Positions 43,764 to 52,210 of a stretch of DNA of 64,000 bases are shown here, in pieces; within the stretch, counting starts at the first letter, position 1, and the number at the start of each line of letters is the position of its first letter. The position numbers and the translations under genes were made by a program. A model generated the notes under the pieces. The model searched no databases and had not been told where the DNA came from. It saw only the letters and a program-made list of their open reading frames with translations. Location of the stretch: NCBI GenBank assembly GCA_965661545.1, contig CBFIEF010000003.1, positions 1 through 64,000 of the forward strand, given 5' to 3'. The DNA comes from UBA7985 sp965661545 (lineage in GTDB: Bacteria > Pseudomonadota > Alphaproteobacteria > UBA7985).

Positions 43764-45065
43764 TCATGCGTCGCGAAGGTCAAATTCAGCCTGTATCGCG
43801 TGCGATAGTTGCCACAGGCATTCTTCGCGCGTGGGCTGGAAATCACGCTCGACCCACCAGGCTTCAATACGCCGAATAAGCTGGCCAACCAGCGGACCCG
43901 GTTCAACGCCAAGGTCTAGCGCGTCTTGCCCACTGATCGGCAAAATGACCGGCTCAAACGACAAAATGCGGTGAACATGTCCAGCACTCGCAGGCGCATT
44001 CATGTCGGCGGCATCCAGGAGCAAGCGGTCCAAGGCCGCGCCCGACCCATGCTGGTACAGCGCCCAATTGAGGGCTTTGGCTGGAACGTTCGAGCTGAGC
44101 GCCATGAAGCTTTCACGGTCTCGGTTGGAAATTCGGTAACGCTGGGCCAGCGAGGCCATTCGGTCCTGATCCCGGTGCAGCAAAGCTGCCAGCCGACGCC
44201 ACAAACCCGGCCTGTCATGCAAGTCTTCAAGGATCATGAGGCGCTCGATCAGCGCAAAGTCGTCCGTCCGAAAGCGGTGCAAAGCTGGCGGTATGACGTG
44301 TTCAAGCACCCCGTGGCTCGCCATCATTTTCAGCACAGCAACGACATTGGGTCCGACGAGCAATTTACCCATCTCCTGGCGAATACGCTCACCAGAGAGA
44401 TTTTGCAGCTCATGGGCTTGCGCTGCCAAAGCCCGCGCCGTTGCGCCATCCCACTCCCGCAGCCCAAAGCGCGCATGAAACCGATACGCGCGCAGAATGC
44501 GCAGCCGGTCTTCGGCAATACGGTCAGAGGCGTTGCCCACAAAGCGCGTGTCACCGGCTTCAAGGTCTTCGAGACCGCCGAAGTAGTCGTAAAGATAGCC
44601 TTCACGGTCCACGGAGATTGCGTTGTAGGTGAAATCGCGCCGGGCGGCGTCTTCTTTCCAGCTGTCGGTAAAGCGCACGGTGGCGTGGCGTCCGTCGGTC
44701 TCTACGTCTTCGCGCAGGGTCGTCACCTCAAAGGTGCCCCTGCCCTCGGGCGCTACGGCCAAAACCGTGCCGTGCTCAATACCAACCGGTATGGCTTTCC
44801 AATTGGCGCGGGTGAGGCGGCGGGTGACGTTGTTGGGGTGCAAGGTCGTGGCGATGTCGACATCGCCGTCCCCAAACACGCCCAAAACCATGTCCCGCAC
44901 ACAACCACCGACAAAGCGCGCGTCCCCGCCCAGAATATCGATCAAAGCCGCCGCAGCACCCCCGTGTGCAGACAGCAGAACGGACGCGTCAACCGTCGCA
45001 ACGGGACGGTGGTCGTCGTCGGCTAAAGTCTCAGTTACATTCGGATCGTTATCAGAAGAGATCAT
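43764..45065 (-). CDS. CCA tRNA nucleotidyltransferase / poly(A) polymerase family
   Basis: A class II nucleotidyltransferase of 433 residues that adds or repairs the 3'-CCA of tRNAs, or adds poly(A). The head domain contains RFVGGCVRDMVLG and the catalytic acids in GDVDIATTLHP. Next come AARRDFTYNAIS and the neck motif RIAEDRLRILRAYRFHARF. From sequence alone CCA-adding and poly(A) activity cannot be separated. It is the last gene of the DUF1285-Nudix-cca run, 8 bases after the Nudix gene. Confidence 0.9.
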   Translation of the reverse strand: MISSDNDPNVTETLADDDHRPVATVDASVLLSAHGGAAAALIDILGGDARFVGGCVRDMVLGVFGDGDVDIATTLHPNNVTRRLTRANWKAIPVGIEHGTVLAVAPEGRGTFEVTTLREDVETDGRHATVRFTDSWKEDAARRDFTYNAISVDREGYLYDYFGGLEDLEAGDTRFVGNASDRIAEDRLRILRAYRFHARFGLREWDGATARALAAQAHELQNLSGERIRQEMGKLLVGPNVVAVLKMMASHGVLEHVIPPALHRFRTDDFALIERLMILEDLHDRPGLWRRLAALLHRDQDRMASLAQRYRISNRDRESFMALSSNVPAKALNWALYQHGSGAALDRLLLDAADMNAPASAGHVHRILSFEPVILPISGQDALDLGVEPGPLVGQLIRRIEAWWVERDFQPTREECLWQLSHAIQAEFDLRDA

Positions 45066-45073
45066 GGATCACG

Positions 45074-45700
45074 TCAAAAGGGTCGGTTCAGGTCCGCACA
45101 CAGGCGTTCTGCAAAGCCATGTAGCATGGCCGCGGTCGCTCCCCAAAGATAACGACCCTCAATATCCATAGCCCACCAATGCCTCAGAGGACTGCCCGCG
45201 AACCGCGCACCATCGCGCCGCCAGTTATCGCTGGTTAAAATCACCTCCAAAGGGACCTCGAAAATCTCAGCGACTTCACTCTCTTGGGGGGTCCACTGGG
45301 TTGGCGGCTTAACCAAGGCCACAAAGGGCGCAACGTCGTAGCCTGTGCGGGTGGCATAGCGGGGCAAGGCCGCCAAAACATCCGCCCGTTCGATGCCAAA
45401 GCCCACCTCTTCACGGGTTTCGCGCCGGGCGGTGTCGAGCAAATCTGCGTCTTCAAGCTCGGCTCGGCCACCGGGGAAGGAAATCTGACCGGGGTGCTTT
45501 GGCAAATGCGCGGCCCGCTGCGTCAAAACCAGCGAAATGTCAGTACCGGTGTCGAGCAGGATCAGCATCACGGCGCTGGCCCGACGCTCGGGGTTGATGC
45601 CGTCGGCGCGCAGGTCGTCGCCATAGCGCGGCGGCGTTTCCGATTCGGCGTGCCCCCACGCGGCGATGGTCTGGCGAAGAGTCTTCGCATCCAAGCTCAC
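45074..45700 (-). CDS. Nudix hydrolase, CoA pyrophosphatase type (NudL-like)
   Basis: A 208-residue Nudix hydrolase. LTQRAAHLPKHPGQISFPGG matches the motif that precedes the Nudix box in coenzyme A diphosphatases, and the box itself continues with ARRETREEVGFG. It probably cleaves CoA or related dinucleotides. The start overlaps the DUF1285 stop by four bases, so translation is coupled. Confidence 0.9.
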   Translation of the reverse strand: MSLDAKTLRQTIAAWGHAESETPPRYGDDLRADGINPERRASAVMLILLDTGTDISLVLTQRAAHLPKHPGQISFPGGRAELEDADLLDTARRETREEVGFGIERADVLAALPRYATRTGYDVAPFVALVKPPTQWTPQESEVAEIFEVPLEVILTSDNWRRDGARFAGSPLRHWWAMDIEGRYLWGATAAMLHGFAERLCADLNRPF

Positions 45701-46197
45701 GGCTCGAGGCCAGCGAGCGAAAAGGCCTGCCCAGCAGACCAGACCTGCAACGAGCCCGTTTCTGGGTCTTCTTCGGCCAAATCTACCAATTGATAGAAAA
45801 CAGCCCGGTTCAGCCGTGCGGTTAGACCATCACGCACCTCCAGAATCGGGAACGGCTCCCCCGTTTTGGGGTCGAGCGTAAAAGTCAGCGGGTGAGAGGC
45901 GTCAGCGAGGACGGTATCGCCCACGTTGGTCTCAAACCGCAGGGTCTGAGCCGCTCCTGTGCCTTCAGCAGTCAACAATATCGCGATGAAAGGCGTCTTT
46001 TCGACGATAACCTCGCCGCGCTCGACGGGCGTTTGCAGAAAGAATCGGCCATCGACCTCAAGCCGCAGCACCGTCGAAAACAACCGCACCAACGCTTGGC
46101 GTTCGATCTTGGAACCGCGATAGAACCAGTCGCCATTGGCGGCGATGCGCATATCGAGGTCTTTGATGTCGTGAAGAACGCGGATTTGATTGGCCAT
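45697..46197 (-). CDS. DUF1285 family protein
   Basis: A 166-residue protein of the alphaproteobacterial DUF1285 family, recognised from DMRIAANGDWFYRGSKIERQ, LVRLFSTVLR and FFLQTPVERGEV. The function is unknown. It is the first gene of the DUF1285-Nudix-cca operon, an order common in alphaproteobacteria. The 126-base gap to the tRNA gene should hold the promoter. Confidence 0.85.
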   Translation of the reverse strand: MANQIRVLHDIKDLDMRIAANGDWFYRGSKIERQALVRLFSTVLRLEVDGRFFLQTPVERGEVIVEKTPFIAILLTAEGTGAAQTLRFETNVGDTVLADASHPLTFTLDPKTGEPFPILEVRDGLTARLNRAVFYQLVDLAEEDPETGSLQVWSAGQAFSLAGLEP

Positions 46198-46323
46198 GAG
46201 ATCGCTTATTGCTCTGAGAAGAATTCGTCTTTAAAGCGCTACGTTAGAACGAGCGCCTCTCCAGACAAAGAGCGGCGCATTAGCGCGCCTGCAATCATGC
46301 TGCGTTTGTCGTAGAAATAAAGG

Positions 46324-46397
46324 TGGCTGGGGCACCAGGATTCGAACCTGGGATCACCGGATCAAAACCGGGTGCCTTACCGCTTGGCCATGCCCCA
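46324..46397 (-). tRNA. tRNA-Gln (anticodon TTG)
   Basis: A 74-base cloverleaf including an encoded CCA. Acceptor arms are TGGGGCA and TGCCCCA, D arm GCC/GGC, anticodon loop TTTTGAT with anticodon TTG, T arm CCAGG-TTCGAAT-CCTGG. The anticodon stem CCCGG/CCGGT has a C-T mismatch at its outer pair, and the variable loop has only four bases. The gene stands alone. Confidence 0.93.
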
Positions 46398-46558
46398 ACC
46401 GATGAAAAGGTTTCTAGGCGAGGGACCGGATGATGGCAAGGGCAATCCTGCGTATCGGACCAGCGAAAATCGGCCATCACGAAAATTCGCATAAAGCTTG
46501 CATTACGTGCCATTCTTTGTCATAAAGACGCTTAATTTCAGGGCATTAGCCCACTTTC

Positions 46559-46586
46559 TTCGACCAATATTATAATTTCGGTCGAA
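46559..46586. promoter_or_regulatory. Inverted repeat TTCGACC-N14-GGTCGAA upstream of 46644 gene
   Basis: Seven-base perfect arms with an AT-rich 14-base centre lie 57 bases before the start codon, in a 246-base gap (46398-46643) that otherwise shows only AT-rich promoter-like sequence. It is compatible with a dimeric regulator site. Confidence 0.45.
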
Positions 46587-46643
46587 AACGACATTTTAAA
46601 TCCGAAACCTAAGTGTTTCTGGCTAAACGATTTTGAGGCCTAC

Positions 46644-48077
46644 ATGGACCGTTCAGACGATTTGTCTCGCAGCCGTCGATTTACTGCTCTTGAGTTGGGG
46701 AGCACACGCACCCGACCCAACATAGTTACATCCAAAGACGAACGCGTTGCGCCGCGCACGCCTGCGCCTGCCAACCGAGCGCCCCAGCCTTCGTTGGAAT
46801 TCCGCGCGCGTCAGCGTCTTCGGACCTATGCAGAAGCGGCAACTGTGCTGGACCGCCAAGCGCCACGTGATGCCTCAACGGCAAAGCGTACCTCGCCCGT
46901 AAGCCGAATTTCTGAGGGCAACCCGACTGCAGAGGGGTCGCACGGCCACGTTATCCCCGAACCACCCAGCCCAATGGCAGAGGCCTACGTTGGCCGCACG
47001 CCACAGCTGACCCAGCGGGAGGCCGAGTTCCATAATCTCGAGCCTACGCATGAAGTGGTGGCACCGCTGGAGGACTCCGTAGCAGACGAAGATGCCAACC
47101 TCGCGGAAGCCCCTATTGTTGCAGCGACGGCCGAAACATCGCCGCCGATCAAGGCTTGGGACGAGGCTGAAGCAACGGTGGAATTCGCATCAGCGCCACA
47201 GGACGACCATGCCGTTGACCAAACTGCGGCTGAAACTGCCGACCATTCAGAGCCAGAAGTCTTTCAATCAGCCCATCCACATCCGGCAAAGGACCCGCGC
47301 GCTCGGACAGACGAAAATGGCGAAGGCGCGGCTGGCATTGTGGGAAAATACGCCGCCAAATCGGCCTTAGTCGCGAAATCTTTGGTCGCTAAAGCAGATT
47401 CGATGTGGCAAAATATCACCCAGCGTGGAAAGGGCCTGCTTGCTAACGGCCCAGCGCTGCCGAATTTCACCGCTCAAAGCGGTGTAGGAGTAATAGGTCG
47501 CGTGTCTCATCTACCCGCTAACTCTCTGCTGACCCCCCAAATGGGATCTCTCGCAGCCTCAGCGCGAGCGGACGCTGCGCATGCGCGGCCAGATGCCAAC
47601 GTGCGCCCGGTAAAGAGCGAGGGGGTTCTGAATCAGGAGCCTGAGCCACGCCGGACCCTGCTGGCTCGCAAGATTCAGGATAACGTCGAGCGGACGGAAA
47701 CCCGCGCCGTGACCCCTGCGGGTCCGATCACGCAGACCAAGCGTGGCCGGATGGCGTTTTCATCGCTGGCACTGATTGTTGTGACGCTGGTTCTGCTGGC
47801 CGCCGCCGCTTGGGCCACAATTTCCATCATGCAACGGACCAGTACGCCCATCACCACCATTGGCGAAACCGAGCGCTACCGTATCGAGGCGGTTCTGGAT
47901 GCTTTGTTCATCGATCCGGGTACGGTTGACGGCGTTATAGATGGTCGAACGACTGCGGCGATCACCGAATATGCTGCCGAATATGGCTACGCTGGGCCCC
48001 AGGAAATCTCTGCGGCGCTGCTCCAGCATCTTGAGGACGAAGCCGAGGCCATGGGTGTTCTTGACCTGATCCAGTAA
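46644..48077 (+). CDS. Disordered cytoplasmic region - TM - peptidoglycan-binding-like domain protein
   Basis: A 477-residue protein I do not recognise as a named family. Residues 1-369 are polar, rich in Ala, Glu and Pro, and probably disordered. Residues about 370-392 are one membrane span (MAFSSLALIVVTLVLLAAAA). The last 80 residues resemble a peptidoglycan-binding-1-type helical domain (IEAVLDALFIDPGTVDGVIDG, then TTAAITEYAAEYG). The likely topology is cytoplasmic N-terminus and periplasmic C-terminus. It converges with ispE (8-base gap). Confidence 0.75.
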   Translation: MDRSDDLSRSRRFTALELGSTRTRPNIVTSKDERVAPRTPAPANRAPQPSLEFRARQRLRTYAEAATVLDRQAPRDASTAKRTSPVSRISEGNPTAEGSHGHVIPEPPSPMAEAYVGRTPQLTQREAEFHNLEPTHEVVAPLEDSVADEDANLAEAPIVAATAETSPPIKAWDEAEATVEFASAPQDDHAVDQTAAETADHSEPEVFQSAHPHPAKDPRARTDENGEGAAGIVGKYAAKSALVAKSLVAKADSMWQNITQRGKGLLANGPALPNFTAQSGVGVIGRVSHLPANSLLTPQMGSLAASARADAAHARPDANVRPVKSEGVLNQEPEPRRTLLARKIQDNVERTETRAVTPAGPITQTKRGRMAFSSLALIVVTLVLLAAAAWATISIMQRTSTPITTIGETERYRIEAVLDALFIDPGTVDGVIDGRTTAAITEYAAEYGYAGPQEISAALLQHLEDEAEAMGVLDLIQ

Positions 48078-48085
48078 GCAGTTTT

Positions 48086-48934
48086 CTAAAGAATCTCAGC
48101 CGCGCCAGACCACCACGTCGGGCGCGCTTGCTGAACCAAAGCAAGGGCCGCATCGCGCGGCCCTTTTTCGTGGAACAAGGCAAAGCAGGTACTGCCCGAT
48201 CCCGTCATCCGCACCAACCACGACCCGTCCAAGCCCGATAACAGCCCCAAGGCATCCGCAACATCGGGATTGAGTACACAAGCAGCGGCTTCCAAGTCAT
48301 TGCGTGCTGCCTTGATGGCTTGCTGTGTTTGAGAAAGGTCTGATGCCGACCAATGCACGGGCGAGCCAAACTGACCGCCGAGAGCTGCAAAACACGCCGC
48401 CGTGGACACACCCGTGGGTGGTTTGAGCAGCAGAACAGGCGTTCCTGCCAAACCGTCAATGGTATCACCGGGTTGATCGCCCGTCCCGGACCACAGGCGG
48501 GCGGTTTGATCCATTGCTGGAGGCATATCAGCACCAAGCGTCGCCAGCGGCGTCCGAAAATCGATGTCGGAACGGAGATTTTCAGCCCAGTGAACAATCG
48601 CCGCCGCATTGGCCGTGCCCCCGCCCAAGCCCGCTTCTGCGGGCAAGTGCTTGGTGATCTCAACGCGGGTTGGGGGCAAATCAGAGGCCAGAGCGCGGAC
48701 CGCTTCCAAAGCCCGCCACGCAAGATTGTCCGCACGAGAAACGCCCAGGTCGGGCGACATGCTCAAATCAAAATCGGAAGCGGGCGAAAACTGCACCCGA
48801 TCCCCCAACGTCAGGAAGACAAACAGGCTTTGCAGGCTGTGCAGGCCGTCCCCGGGACAGCGACAGAGAACGTGCAGGAACAGGTTGAGCTTGGCCGGGG
48901 CGAAAACGCCGTTGTTGCTACTGTGCGGCGTCAT
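48086..48934 (-). CDS. ispE: 4-diphosphocytidyl-2-C-methyl-D-erythritol kinase
   Basis: A GHMP-family kinase of 282 residues in the MEP isoprenoid pathway. The N-terminus FAPAKLNLFLHVL and the ATP loop LPAEAGLGGGTANAAA are characteristic, and the C-terminal MTGSGSTCFALF is a GHMP motif. ATG 48934 is chosen; ATG 48952 is possible. Neither has a clear ribosome site, and the start lies within the end of the TPR gene (17-base overlap), so reinitiation after TPR translation is likely. Confidence 0.92.
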   Translation of the reverse strand: MTPHSSNNGVFAPAKLNLFLHVLCRCPGDGLHSLQSLFVFLTLGDRVQFSPASDFDLSMSPDLGVSRADNLAWRALEAVRALASDLPPTRVEITKHLPAEAGLGGGTANAAAIVHWAENLRSDIDFRTPLATLGADMPPAMDQTARLWSGTGDQPGDTIDGLAGTPVLLLKPPTGVSTAACFAALGGQFGSPVHWSASDLSQTQQAIKAARNDLEAAACVLNPDVADALGLLSGLDGSWLVRMTGSGSTCFALFHEKGPRDAALALVQQARPTWWSGAAEIL

Positions 48935-50594
48935 CGTCGTCAGGCAAGCCATCGGTCAATTTCAAGCCGACGTCTTGAACATGGTCTTCTGGAATATCCG
49001 GAAGGTCCAGCGCGCGCGCCCAAAAATACTGCGCTTCTCTTGTCCGATCCAGCCTCCAATAAACATCGCCGACGTGCTCAGCGATTTCCCAACTCCACGG
49101 ATTGAGCTGAAAGGCTCGTTCGAGATGCGGCAGCGCTTCGTCATATTCGCCAAGCTGGTAATAGGCCCACCCCAAACTGTCGATGATGGCGCCGCTGTCA
49201 GGCTGCATCTCAACGGCTCGGTTGAGCATCTCGAACCCCTGATCGAGGTTCAAGCCGCGCTCTACCCAAGAATAGGCCAGAAAATTCAGCACATTGGGAT
49301 CATCCGGATTTAGCTCCAGCGACTTCAGCAGCGCTTCCTCCATGTTGTCGAAATCATCCAAGCGGTAATAGGAAATCCCAGCAATAAACAGCGGCTGCGC
49401 GGCGCCCGCCGTCAGCGATGGCATTTGATCGCGCCAAGTGCTGAAGGCATCGACAGACTTTTGGAAGTCCTGCGCCCGGAAATAGAGAACGCCACGCTGC
49501 CGGTTGATGCCCGGCGCGCCACCGAGCAAGTCTTCGGCTTCATCAAGAACGCTCAAGGCGTCCGCGTAACGCTGCTGATCAGACAAAGCCTGCACCTGAC
49601 CCAGCAAAGCGGCCAGCTTGAACTCTTCCACCTGCTCCAAAGCGGCATAGAACGTTTCAGCCTCCTCGTAGCGCTCAAGCTCGAGCAGGGACGAGGCGAT
49701 TACTTCGGTATAGCCGGGGTAGAGGCTCGATTTTGGCGTCAGCAGGTAGCCGATTTCCTGAGCGAACCGATAGGCCAACTGGGGTGAATCCTGTTCCGCC
49801 AACAATCGAGCGATGACGAAAAGCAATTCGGTGTAGACGTCCAAAGGCTCGATGGAAGGTGTCTGGGGGGTCGTCTGACCTTGCTCAATCCGGGCTAAGC
49901 CTTCTTCGCCTGCGCCGCGTGCTCCGGTTGAGAGCAAGGCTTCATAGAGGATTTTGGCATTATCGACGTCCCCGGCTCGCTCTAAGGCTTCAGCGGAGAT
50001 TTGGGTCATGCGGGGGTACTGGAAAGGGTCTTGGCTGATGAAGGCAGCGAAAGCGTCGGCAGCGCTGTCTGCTTCACCTTGGGTCGCGTAGACCAGTCCG
50101 CGCGCATAGTTCCCCAAATGCGAAAAGCCGATGGCGTCCAAGCCCGCTTCGATCTTCGACAAGGCTTCGTCAATTTGCCCGTCGCCGGTGAGGATCGAAG
50201 CGTAAGCAATGGCATCAATGATGTCGTCCAAGCGCGATCCGGCGGGCCGCGGCAAAGTCAAAAGCGCAGTGGACCAAGCGCCCCGCTTGATCGCTTCGAT
50301 CCGAACGATATTCAGGGCGAGTTGATCTTCGCTGTCGGTCTCTAAGAAGGCTTCTGCGTATTCCAAAGCGGCGTCAAAATCACCTTCGATGGTCAAAATC
50401 CGCATTTGCTGGCGGATCAACGCCTGCTCGCCAGGATCCTTCTCCAGTGCGTCCGCCAAGTAGCCGGTCGCACTGTCGGCGTCGCTGGACCGGGTAGCGG
50501 CCAACGCGGCAAGGAAATCGCCCGACTGTCCCTGTGCTGCCGTAACAGCGGTGAGTAGCGGCAGGGCACAGGCCAGACCGAGCACGAATTTCAT
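48918..50594 (-). CDS. Large exported TPR protein
   Basis: A 558-residue protein with a signal peptide (MKFVLGLACALPLLTAVTAAQG) and many tetratricopeptide repeats throughout, best seen in the C-terminal third (NMEEALLKSLELNPDDPNVLN, then YDEALPHLERAFQLNP). It resembles TPR proteins that commonly precede ispE in alphaproteobacteria; the role is unknown, but envelope or secretion scaffolding is plausible. ATG 50594 follows GGGAGG by nine bases. Its 5' leader can fold in two mutually exclusive ways (see 50604-50664). Confidence 0.85.
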   Translation of the reverse strand: MKFVLGLACALPLLTAVTAAQGQSGDFLAALAATRSSDADSATGYLADALEKDPGEQALIRQQMRILTIEGDFDAALEYAEAFLETDSEDQLALNIVRIEAIKRGAWSTALLTLPRPAGSRLDDIIDAIAYASILTGDGQIDEALSKIEAGLDAIGFSHLGNYARGLVYATQGEADSAADAFAAFISQDPFQYPRMTQISAEALERAGDVDNAKILYEALLSTGARGAGEEGLARIEQGQTTPQTPSIEPLDVYTELLFVIARLLAEQDSPQLAYRFAQEIGYLLTPKSSLYPGYTEVIASSLLELERYEEAETFYAALEQVEEFKLAALLGQVQALSDQQRYADALSVLDEAEDLLGGAPGINRQRGVLYFRAQDFQKSVDAFSTWRDQMPSLTAGAAQPLFIAGISYYRLDDFDNMEEALLKSLELNPDDPNVLNFLAYSWVERGLNLDQGFEMLNRAVEMQPDSGAIIDSLGWAYYQLGEYDEALPHLERAFQLNPWSWEIAEHVGDVYWRLDRTREAQYFWARALDLPDIPEDHVQDVGLKLTDGLPDDDDAAQ

Positions 50595-50603
50595 CAAAGA
50601 ATG

Positions 50604-50664
50604 CCTCCCAAGGGTATGCAGTTTAGATAGAGGCCTTGGCCCCTTGGGACAAGCAGACCAAGGG
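50604..50664 (-). promoter_or_regulatory. Switch-like 5' leader of the large TPR gene
   Basis: On the coding strand the order is CCCTTGG (50664-50658), CCCAAGGG (50648-50641), CCCTTGGG (50614-50607), then AGG and the ATG. The middle element can pair with the first (7 base pairs, 10-base loop) or with the third (9 base pairs including the flanking A, 26-base loop). The third element contains GGGA of the ribosome site GGGAGG (50609-50604). The two hairpins exclude each other. Confidence 0.55.
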
Positions 50665-50692
50665 AGACTGTTGGAATTGTGACAGGCACGCG

Positions 50693-50714
50693 CCCGCCAA
50701 AGCGGGATTTTTTG
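50693..50714 (+). terminator. Orphan intrinsic-terminator-like hairpin
   Basis: CCCGC (50693-50697) and GCGGG (50702-50706) close a four-base loop, followed by ATTTTTT. It faces right, but no rightward gene precedes it; the hairpin at 50641-50664 stands just upstream. Confidence 0.5.
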
Positions 50715-50960
50715 GCCGAACTGTCTAGTTTGAAGCCCATGAGAGATGGCGAAGCTGCCCTATTTCCGCCTTATTACAGGCACCTCTGCTGATTCCCCAC
50801 AACTATCCAATACGATGATGGCTTGAGGAAGGAATTCCCACAGCATTCTCATGGTTTCCGGCGCATCTAGACGCTGAACAGACTTGCCGCTTTGGGACTG
50901 GCCTCCCGCAATAATCACCGCTCTATGGGACGCTTATTCACCTGATGGAGCACGTTTGCC

Positions 50961-52118
50961 ATGAAAGTACTGGTCTTAGGCGGCGATGGTTTTTGCGGCT
51001 GGCCGACAGCGCTGCACCTCTCCGAGCAAGGGCACGACATTACGATTGTCGATAACCTCTCGCGCCGAAACATCGATAATGAACTCGAAGCCCAATCCCT
51101 CACCCCAATTCAGCCCTTAGGCGTGCGGTTGGCAGCATGGAAAGACGTTAGCGGGCGCGATATGGCGTTTCGCATTCTTGATCTGGCGACGGACTACGAC
51201 CGCTTCCTCGCACTGATCGAAGAAACCCAGCCCGACGCAATCATTCACTTCGCCGAGCAACGCGCCGCGCCCTACTCTATGAAAACCAGCAAGCACCGGC
51301 GCTACACGGTCGACAACAACTTGCGCGCTACCAGCAACGTCTGCGCTGCGATTGTTGAGTCAGGCCGAGACATCCATCTGGTGCACTTGGGCACCATGGG
51401 CGTTTATGGATACGGCACGGCCGGAATGCAGATCCCGGAGGGGTATCTCAACGTTAAGGTCGAAGTTCGGCCCGGTGAGGAAGTCGAAACCGAAATCCTC
51501 TACCCGGCGAATCCCGGCTCGATCTACCACATGACCAAGACCCAAGATGCGCTGTTCTTCCAATTCTATAACAAGAATGATGCCGTGCGAATCACGGACT
51601 TGCATCAGGGCATCGTCTGGGGGACGCAAACCCCACAGACGGAGCGCGACGAGCGGCTGATCAACCGTTTCGACTATGACGGTGACTATGGAACCGTGCT
51701 CAACCGCTTTCTGATGCAGGCAGCGATCGGCTATCCGCTGACTGTGCACGGCACTGGCGGACAGACGCGGGCGTTTATCCATATCAAAGACACGGTCCGG
51801 TGCGTGCAACTGGCGCTGGAGAACCCACCTGCTGCTGGCGAGCGTGTAGCGATTCTCAACCAGATGACTGAAACTCACCGGGTGCGAGATTTGGCTGAGA
51901 AGATTGCGGGGATGACAGGCGCAGCAATATCGCGACTTGAAAACCCGCGCAAGGAAGCCGCGGAGAACGAGCTGAACGTCGCCAACGCGCAGTTCCTGGG
52001 CCTAGGCCTGAACCCCACCACGCTTGATGAAGGCTTGATGGCTGAAGTGACCAACATCGCCCAGCGCTACAAAGACCGGGCGGATCTGTCCAAGGTGCCG
52101 TGCGTGTCCAAGTGGTAA
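50961..52118 (+). CDS. sqdB: UDP-sulfoquinovose synthase
   Basis: Makes UDP-sulfoquinovose from UDP-glucose and sulfite, the first committed step to the sulfolipid SQDG. The 385-residue extended SDR has a Rossmann start (VLVLGGDGFCGWPTALHL), EAQSLTPIQ, the Thr/Tyr/Lys catalytic elements (THLGTMGVYG-like GTMGVYGYG and YHMTKTQD), and the SQD1-specific VWGTQT. No sqdC, sqdD or other glycosyltransferase gene is adjacent. A GGAG site precedes the ATG. A bidirectional terminator follows. Confidence 0.9.
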   Translation: MKVLVLGGDGFCGWPTALHLSEQGHDITIVDNLSRRNIDNELEAQSLTPIQPLGVRLAAWKDVSGRDMAFRILDLATDYDRFLALIEETQPDAIIHFAEQRAAPYSMKTSKHRRYTVDNNLRATSNVCAAIVESGRDIHLVHLGTMGVYGYGTAGMQIPEGYLNVKVEVRPGEEVETEILYPANPGSIYHMTKTQDALFFQFYNKNDAVRITDLHQGIVWGTQTPQTERDERLINRFDYDGDYGTVLNRFLMQAAIGYPLTVHGTGGQTRAFIHIKDTVRCVQLALENPPAAGERVAILNQMTETHRVRDLAEKIAGMTGAAISRLENPRKEAAENELNVANAQFLGLGLNPTTLDEGLMAEVTNIAQRYKDRADLSKVPCVSKW

Positions 52119-52148
52119 GCGGGTGCTGATCAGAAAGTCGCAGAAAGC

Positions 52149-52183
52149 AAAAAGGCCCGGCGCTGTGTGCACCGGGCCTTTTT
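52149..52183. terminator. Bidirectional terminator between sqdB and rplI
   Basis: Perfect 12-base arms AAAAAGGCCCGG (52149-52160) and CCGGGCCTTTTT (52172-52183) with an 11-base loop serve both convergent genes. Confidence 0.95.
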
Positions 52184-52210
52184 CATGTCTTCAGACAGAG
52201 CCGAAGCGGA

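Larger units (their letters stand above)
50595..50960. other. 366-base divergent intergenic region, TPR gene / sqdB
   Basis: The region contains the structured leader of the TPR gene (50604-50664), an intrinsic-terminator-like hairpin facing right (50693-50714), and about 240 bases without recognised elements, in which the promoters of both flanking genes must lie. No open frame with a ribosome site is seen. Confidence 0.6.
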
